Assembly: GCF_000003605.2 (NCBI RefSeq)
Contig: NW_003145294.1
Span: forward strand, 102,839 to 129,148
Source of the DNA: Saccoglossus kowalevskii
Lineage: Eukaryota; Hemichordata; Enteropneusta; Harrimaniidae
Reading direction: 5' to 3'
DNA: 26,310 nt
The position numbers and the translations under genes were made by a program. Each line of letters begins with the position of its first letter. Within the stretch, counting starts at the first letter, position 1. The notes under the pieces are model-generated. The model was given only the letters and a program-made list of their open reading frames with translations. It did not search any database and was not told the DNA's origin. Of this stretch, positions 21,303 through 26,310 are shown piece by piece.

Positions 21303-21846
21303 CCAATCAGACCGGTTTCAGCAATACTAACTTGAAGAGATTATTGGCACAATGACGTGTAATTCCAAGTGAAAACAGTGACGTTACTGAACTTTACAAA
21401 GCCTACCAATACCTTGTTATGACCTTCTAAACAATCGCTGATTGGTTATATTGTTCATGACGTATACTCATGAATAATCAGATCATACAAATAAAAACCT
21501 TGCCGAGTATGTTGGAACGCAACGGAAAATAATAACCTGACAGGCTAGAATGTGACAGCGAGACAGAACCATTTTAGACGAAATTGGGGTTACTGTTCAC
21601 ATAAATTTGACATTCGGCATTATTATTTGACTCCTTAAATAAATGATCCGGTTTCCTCATCCAACATACTTCAGCATATGACAGTACAGTACAGTTCAAG
21701 TTCTCAGTATATCTCAAACCAGCGTCCCTCAACGGGACGGTGCTCAGGCACATAACACATGTCGCACTGCTTCGTGATCAATGTAGGTTTCATGCGACGT
21801 ATACAACTACTTTGTCAAACTTGCCTAGTTCTCTTCAACCAATCAG
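21303..21846. promoter_or_regulatory. Cluster of CCAATCAG boxes
   Basis: The exact 8-mer CCAATCAG occurs at 21303-21310 (+), 21438-21445 (-) and 21839-21846 (+). The middle one is the inverse orientation, CTGATTGG. Around the first two are a CAAATAAAAACC TATA-like string (21488-21499) and TGACGT half sites. A promoter or enhancer is possible, but no well-supported coding start follows. Confidence 0.25.
21723..21739 (+). repeat. Small perfect hairpin
   Basis: CGTCCC and GGGACG pair around the loop TCAAC, and flanking AGC/GCT can extend the stem with a bulge. It does not match the histone mRNA 3' stem-loop. Function is unknown. Confidence 0.5.
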
Positions 21847-22185
21847 AATGCTCCATAACACAATTTGATACACACTAAATGTTTGTTTCAAATCTTTTTG
21901 TTTTTATAATTTTTTTTATGACTTTTATAATTCTTTGTTCTCATAAGTTGCCCTACGAGTATTATACAAATAACTTGATATCAAAGTGGGAAAACTGAAC
22001 AAGATTCATTGTGCGAAGACTCTTAGACGATGTGACAGATACGCTGCCTGTGGGCTATGATATATCGAATTAGATAATAAATATTCATAATTTATTTTGT
22101 TATTTAGATCTCAGAATAATGACTACAAATTCTATTCAAAAATTGCATAACAAAAGTTATCGAACTTTTTTTATAATATTCCATT

Positions 22186-22361
22186 TCCCCCATTACAGAC
22201 GTCTTGTGAAATTGTTGACAGAACTCGCTAAATGGCCCCAAAAGTCCGAAAATTCACTTTTTCATATTTCATTTGAAATTATGCACAATGTCCCCCATTC
22301 CAGACGTCTTGTGGATTTGTTGACAGAACTCGCTAAATGGCCCAAAAGTCTGACAATTCAC
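22186..22361 (+). repeat. Tandem duplication of a 72-bp acceptor-containing module
   Basis: Copy 1 (22186-22257) and copy 2 (22291-22361) differ at about six positions including one single-base indel. Each starts with a pyrimidine tract and AG (TCCCCCATTACAG, TCCCCCATTCCAG), then AGACGTCTTGTG and CAGAACTCGCTAAATGGCC. The offset is 105 bp, so both copies read in the same frame as RLV-LLTELAKWP and the containing plus frame stays open (22119-22409). After the lost C in copy 2 the frames diverge. This could be a duplicated exon with its acceptor, or a local duplication of a repeat fragment. Confidence 0.65.
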
Positions 22362-22393
22362 CTAAATATAATATCTATAGATGATTTGCGGCG

Positions 22394-22618
22394 ATGTTTA
22401 ATCAGATAAAGTCTTCGGATTCAGGCTCTTCTGAACATGAAGTTCTCCCCCACGGTAAAAATGTCGAGGTTGCAGGCTTTATCTCGGATCGGACTTGTAG
22501 CCGGGCTATTGAAATTCATTTACATGTATATACATTTAAAATAATGACAATTAGAAAATTCAGAAGTTTCGACGTCACCAAATATTTTAGCGAAGTCAGT
22601 CAGCTGTTCTCTTAGCTC
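22394..22618 (+). CDS. Weak exon candidate (Ser/Glu-rich)
   Basis: Downstream of the duplicated module, TTTAATCAG could act as an acceptor and CACG|GTAAAA (G at about 22454) as a donor. They would bound a segment reading SSDSGSSEHEVLPH. The open frame itself continues to a stop at about 22615. The acidic serine-rich peptide looks more coding-like than the flanks, but the splice sites are mediocre and the frame differs from that of the duplicated module. Confidence 0.2.
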
Positions 22619-22825
22619 AAAAACGGCAATGCACATGTATGTATTTGCATTAATTGTGAGAAAATGTCTCAGTATCAAGATGCCTGAATATTGTCCTTAT
22701 TGTAATTCACATTACGAACCGTGCCTGTTTGACGCACACGTTGGTCAATGACAATCTCAAGTGAATGCGTGCGGTTGGCAAAGTACAATGGAATACAGTT
22801 AAGATGTACGCATGTGGCGGTAATG

Positions 22826-22918
22826 TATTTCCGTCGATTTAAAACCGCGAAAAAACTATTTCCGTTTATGTAAAGCCAATAAAATGCTATTTCCGTCAGC
22901 GTAAACTTTCACATCCGA
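22826..22918 (+). repeat. Three-unit 31-bp minisatellite
   Basis: TATTTCCGT begins units at 22826, 22857 and 22888, an exact 31-bp period. The shared core is TATTTCCGTYNAYGTAAA(A/G)CC; the second half of the last unit is lost. Internal TTTAAAAC, GTAAAGCC and GTAAACT occupy equivalent positions. Confidence 0.75.
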
Positions 22919-24700
22919 TGCAGTTCGGCGTTGAAATTTGACATCGACAAACCTTTATATAAACCAGGTGTTTTAAATTAGATTTCACTCTCCGAAAAAT
23001 CAATTCGTCTCAATTGAATAAACTCATTATGTTTAGTGCACGGATAACTGTCAAGTTTAAACCAATCAATGGTTTAAAACGGATAGAGTGCGCATATAAT
23101 ATAAATAGTTATCAGGTTACCGTGTCAAGTTTCTAACATACAACACTTTTAAATTAAATATATTAACATGTAAGAAGATAATGGTTCTTACCCCGGGTAA
23201 CATTCATGTACACGCACACGATCAACACAGATATACAATGAGTTCTTTATATCGTATGCATGATTTAAAGAAAAATCGTCAAAGAATAGCCATATCGAAA
23301 AAAGAACGACCCCTAAAACAAACCAATTTCAAGTTAACATTCATTTAAAATCCCTATGCGAATTGCGATTTCATTCTCGCGTAGAAGGGCGTACCTTACC
23401 TGTAAATGTGTCTTTTATGCGAAGGTCAAATTAGACTCCTCTACATACGTTATAAATCATTGCTTTGATATTTAAACATAGAAATGTACTTGACAGTAGT
23501 GTTGTTAATCTACTGACCTATTAGTAAACTTATTTACATACCTTTGACAGAGTGAAAACGTTGAGAGAAATGTTGGTGTTATCGTTAATACTGCATTGTA
23601 TACTAAGAATAAACGTCATTCTTTCTTGCGAATACTGGGAGGTTCTGGAAAACAAGAACACACTTTTCTAGTTTTAGTATGGGGGTTTATTGGTTTAATA
23701 TTGGCTAATCAAAGCTAGTGTCAAATGGAGCAGCTATGGCGTAAAGTGACAATTATTATTCTCCACCGAAGAACTAAACAGATTCACACAGAATGAATAT
23801 AGGCCGGCGTTGGTCAAAAGTTGTCAATACTCGGCAATACATTCTGGCCAGATATGTATAGTATCGGTCGAGGCCCCATAAACACATCACAGCGCAGTGT
23901 ACTGCTATGTTTGCTACGTTGTCGCACACCGTTAAAGCTGACACAATTTATTTATCTCTCGAGACATAAATGGCTCAAGTATTTTGAATGTTACACTTGT
24001 TTTGTAATGATGCATGCATCCTGGTGACAGACCTTTTATCGGATACGCTACAATTGGCGTATTCCTTATCTTCCCAATCATATCAAATGCAACTCGTTAC
24101 TAAACTATTGCGCCAGTTCAATCTGAATATTAAAAAGACAAGCATAGTGTAATGTTGAAATTATTAGACGTCATCGAGACGTTGAAGTTACGGACTTAAG
24201 CAATGTGTACTTGTGTGAATCTTTAACAATCTTAGAATTGAGATTTAACAAATTTACCTATATCACTGACTGCCATTTGACCACAACTGGGCCGAATGGC
24301 TAAGCCATAGCATATGCAAACGAATATTTTACATGTATGAAATATATTAAATGACCCAGTCATCTAAAGACAAAATGGTTGCGAGCAAATCCAAGTATTG
24401 TGATTAAGCACATTCATGTTTTAACCGGACACTAATCTTTACAACTCGGCAATTAAGGCCATAACCAATTTATAGATCAAAATTACTTTAAATTAGAAAT
24501 ATCGTACGTTAAAAACTTGCTTGGAGTTCATTGTTTATGTGGCATCTCAAATTAATCAAACAAAACCACCTTTCCTGCACCCTCGTCGCAAACGCACTGA
24601 TAAATCCCCCATAAAAAGAACGGCCCCGTGTCACCATGGTTTCTTATCTATGACATCATCAGGCATCTATTCAATCTCGTCACGATGCATTCCCCGAGGA
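22919..24700. other. No supported gene
   Basis: AT-rich sequence without splice-bounded frames. The last 100-180 bp (about 24520-24700) are GC-richer and would be the 3' UTR of the minus-strand exon at 24713-24908, if that exon is real. CATAAA (minus, about 24534) is the nearest variant polyadenylation signal. Confidence 0.35.
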
Positions 24701-24712
24701 TAATACAAAAAA

Positions 24713-24908
24713 CTAACAAAACAGAATCAAACACACAGCAACAATTATATAGCTCCCTACTGCTGCAGCACCGCTAGCAGTTCTGTTCGTGATTTTACGA
24801 TAGTTGGAAACGTTCGCCTTTTCTCTACATGTGCTAACCGTCACTTCAAAGTTTTTCAATTCACCAAGTTGTATTTCACAAGTAACTTCGTTGAACATAA
24901 CAAAAATA
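24713..24908 (-). CDS. 3' terminal exon of a probable GPI-anchored glycoprotein (minus)
   Basis: On the minus strand a strong acceptor (CATTTCTCGCTTTTAG, AG complement at 24909-24910) is followed by one open frame of about 64 codons to TAG (complement 24713-24715). The peptide carries paired cysteines (VTCEIQLGELKNFEV, VSTCREK) and two N-glycosylation sequons (NVS, NRT). A small-residue patch (TASGAAAVG) then leads to a hydrophobic tail (SYIIVAVCLILFC) at the very end. This layout matches a GPI-anchor attachment signal; a short C-terminal membrane anchor is the alternative. The tail codons are less AT-biased than the surroundings. Earlier exons should lie to the right (above 24910), in DNA where plus-strand exons are also predicted. 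No partner exon was identified. Confidence 0.4.
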
Positions 24909-25148
24909 CTAAAAGCGAGAAATGTCTACAATGCGCCAAAGATCCAGTCTGATATCACCTGCTTTCTGAATATTTAGCTTCTGAGACGGTTCAAATGTCA
25001 TCATAATTCTAACCACTAAGTATACTATTATCGAATATACGCATCATCCAATCACTCAAAAAACGAATTATCTGATAACATCGACTTTAATATCTCGCAG
25101 TCGCGACATCGCTGTTCTAACTGCATTCATAATTGCTTTTTAAAATAG

Positions 25149-25381
25149 TTGATTCTCAAAGGTCCAATTGCATTAGAATATTATGTCACAAGACAGGGCA
25201 GACTTTCACAGCTGGAGCAGTGTCTGAACAAAACAATTTACATAGTAATTTAATTGTTAAGTTCTCACATGAAACATACATCACTTTATACCAGGGAAGT
25301 GTAGAAAGAAGTATCAATGTAAAATTCGTCGAACCCTCGGGCCACGTTTGTCATCACAATACTTCTATAGACATACACTAA
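25149..25381 (+). CDS. Candidate exon of an extracellular domain
   Basis: Acceptor TTGCTTTTTAAAATAG (AG 25147-25148) opens a frame of about 77 codons that ends in TAA (25379-25381). The peptide alternates beta-type hydrophobic residues with polar ones (SNLIVKFSHETYITLYQGS). It has cysteines at NCIRILC and HVC and a sequon at HNTS, which suggests a small beta-sandwich ectodomain. If it is not terminal, a weak donor AAT|GTAAAA (25319) would end it in phase 0, which does not match the phase-1 start of the exon at 25516. So either another donor is used or it belongs to a separate transcript. The family is not recognised. Confidence 0.3.
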
Positions 25382-25515
25382 TATGCTTGATATATTCTTT
25401 ATCAAATCTACACAGTGTAAATTGATGGTTATTCGGTTATCAATGCCATAACTGGAGCTTAACTATTTGTACCATATCAACCTTTAATAGCAGATTTTTT
25501 CGTTTCATTTTGTAG

Positions 25516-25604
25516 TTTTATGCCAAGAAGAAATAAGCTCGGGATCGGGTACGGATGCAAACATTTTACCTCCAAACGAAAAGAGGAAACCCAGTAGACC
25601 GTCG
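25516..25604 (+). CDS. Internal exon, probable cytoplasmic-tail segment
   Basis: This is the best-bounded exon of the window. It has a long pyrimidine tract with acceptor (TTTTTTCGTTTCATTTTGTAG, AG 25514-25515) and a consensus donor TCG|GTAAGT (25605-25610). Of its three frames only one is open throughout: the 89 nt give 2 bases plus 29 codons (phase 1 in, phase 0 out). The peptide is hydrophilic with Ser/Gly, acidic, Pro and Lys/Arg stretches (EEISSGSGTDANILPPNEK, then RKPSRPS). This is typical of a disordered linker or the cytoplasmic tail of a receptor. It can be joined in phase 0 to the tiny last exon at 25789. The upstream exon was not identified with a matching phase. Confidence 0.5.
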
Positions 25605-25788
25605 GTAAGTAAAGATACACCTCGCCCACGCAAATTATCATTGTGTTTACTACTGAATCACTGTATTTGCACGCTTTATCGTTATCTAATTCTGACAATA
25701 TTATTGGTAGACAACAATATAAATGTCATGTAAAAGTCACGCCTGACGTTTTACATACTCTGTATCTGTGTTACATTGTTGATTTTAG

Positions 25789-25800
25789 TTATTGAAGTGA
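25789..25800 (+). CDS. Tiny terminal coding exon (LLK-stop)
   Basis: Acceptor TTACATTGTTGATTTTAG (AG 25787-25788) in phase 0 continues the frame of the exon at 25516-25604 with TTA TTG AAG TGA. This ends the protein as ...KPSRPSLLK. About 350 bp of 3' UTR would follow to AATAAA at 26152. The model is simple and phase-consistent, but so short a coding end could arise by chance. Confidence 0.3.
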   Translation, partial: LLK

Positions 25801-25809
25801 ACTGTATTT

Positions 25810-26310
25810 TGATTATTTGTCTCAAAACGAAATGCAACCGACAAAAGTTTACTAATTTCTACATTTATTTTTCTTCTTCTATTATTTTCCTCTCCCGGCA
25901 TTGGATTAGAACTTAGTAAGTACATATTTCTTATAGAATCTCGTATAGATAATGCACGTTACTAACCGATGACATAGACTTATTTGTTGTCATCCAATTT
26001 GCCTGGAATCTAAACACTGTTCTGTTCCTTTCAAAAAATACGTCAGACATAGTTTATTTACTACCTTGAAGTACACATACAAATCCTTAATACAAGTGGT
26101 TACCCAGCTTCGCATAAAAAGTCATTTTCATTACTGCCCTAACACAACACAAATAAAAGCAATTCTTTTGAAAATTTCAAATAGTCGCATAATATGGTAT
26201 GACAAATGCAAAACCAGATCGGAGAGACCATAACACATACTATGTTAGTTAAATGTAACTCACAAACAATAACATGTTGTGTACGCCATATATAATTTCG
26301 CAAACAACTA
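25810..26310. other. Possible 3' UTR and flank
   Basis: Non-coding AT-rich sequence to the window end. GGATTAGAAC at 25903-25912 resembles a block shared by repeat copies A and B, but nothing else of that family is seen here. Confidence 0.3.
26152..26157 (+). terminator. Polyadenylation signal AATAAA
   Basis: The first canonical hexamer on the plus strand after the predicted stop at 25798-25800, in ACACAAATAAAAGC. It is plausible as the end of the transcript carrying the exons at 25516 and 25789. Confidence 0.3.

Noticed and set aside
22119-22409. Single 96-aa protein with a 35-residue internal repeat
   Set aside because: The repeat is better explained at DNA level by a duplicated 72-bp module that includes non-coding, acceptor-like sequence; the remainder of the frame is AT-driven.
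1-26310. CRISPR array, operon, phage or bacterial defence system
   Set aside because: No regular direct repeats with unique spacers, no closely packed long reading frames and no ribosome-binding sites; the window has eukaryotic character throughout.

Overview
The window looks like nuclear DNA of an animal, most likely an AT-rich marine invertebrate such as a mollusc (the taxon is an inference). There is no long open reading frame on either strand. The best coding segments are short and bounded by GT/AG splice signals. There are tRNA-derived SINE-like elements, microsatellites, foldback repeats and one sized assembly gap (13625-14194, 570 N). Nothing looks bacterial, viral or organellar. No gene could be named with confidence, and all exon models below come from reading splice sites, phases and codons by eye.

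Left part (1-4500): AT-rich DNA, then a 160-bp foldback element (1278-1440), a local GC-rich island (about 1690-1925), and a cluster of duplicated CCAAT+octamer motifs and a direct-repeat TGACCT site (2135-2216). Directly after it lies the most coherent gene model of the window: two phase-matched exons (2309-2501 and 2780-2886) encoding about 99 residues, followed by AATAAA at 2937. A tRNA-related SINE fragment lies on the minus strand near 3700-3841.

Middle left (4400-12980): mostly non-coding, with a few microsatellites, an old degenerate minisatellite (about 8960-9250) and three weak exon candidates (9671-9808 +, 11110-11367 +, 11615-11825 -).

Centre (12980-17000): two diverged copies of one tRNA-headed repeat family (13030-13590 and 15339-15668) lie on either side of the N gap and of a cysteine-rich, multiply glycosylated terminal exon (14221-14527, + strand). 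That exon must begin upstream in or beyond the gap. The left copy carries a nested insertion made of GGATTT/AAATCC and GGATATATCC palindromes.

Right part (17000-26310): two phase-0 exon candidates (18342-18419 and 18783-19028), simple repeats, a cluster of CCAATCAG boxes, a duplicated module of about 72 bp in which each copy starts at a splice-acceptor-like site (22186-22361), and a 3 x 31-bp minisatellite (22826-22918). The end of the window holds a probable 3' terminal exon of a GPI-anchored protein on the minus strand (24713-24908). Beside it on the plus strand lies the tail of another gene: a well-bounded exon at 25516-25604, a tiny last exon at 25789-25800 and AATAAA at 26152. If both are real, two genes are interleaved head-into-tail here.
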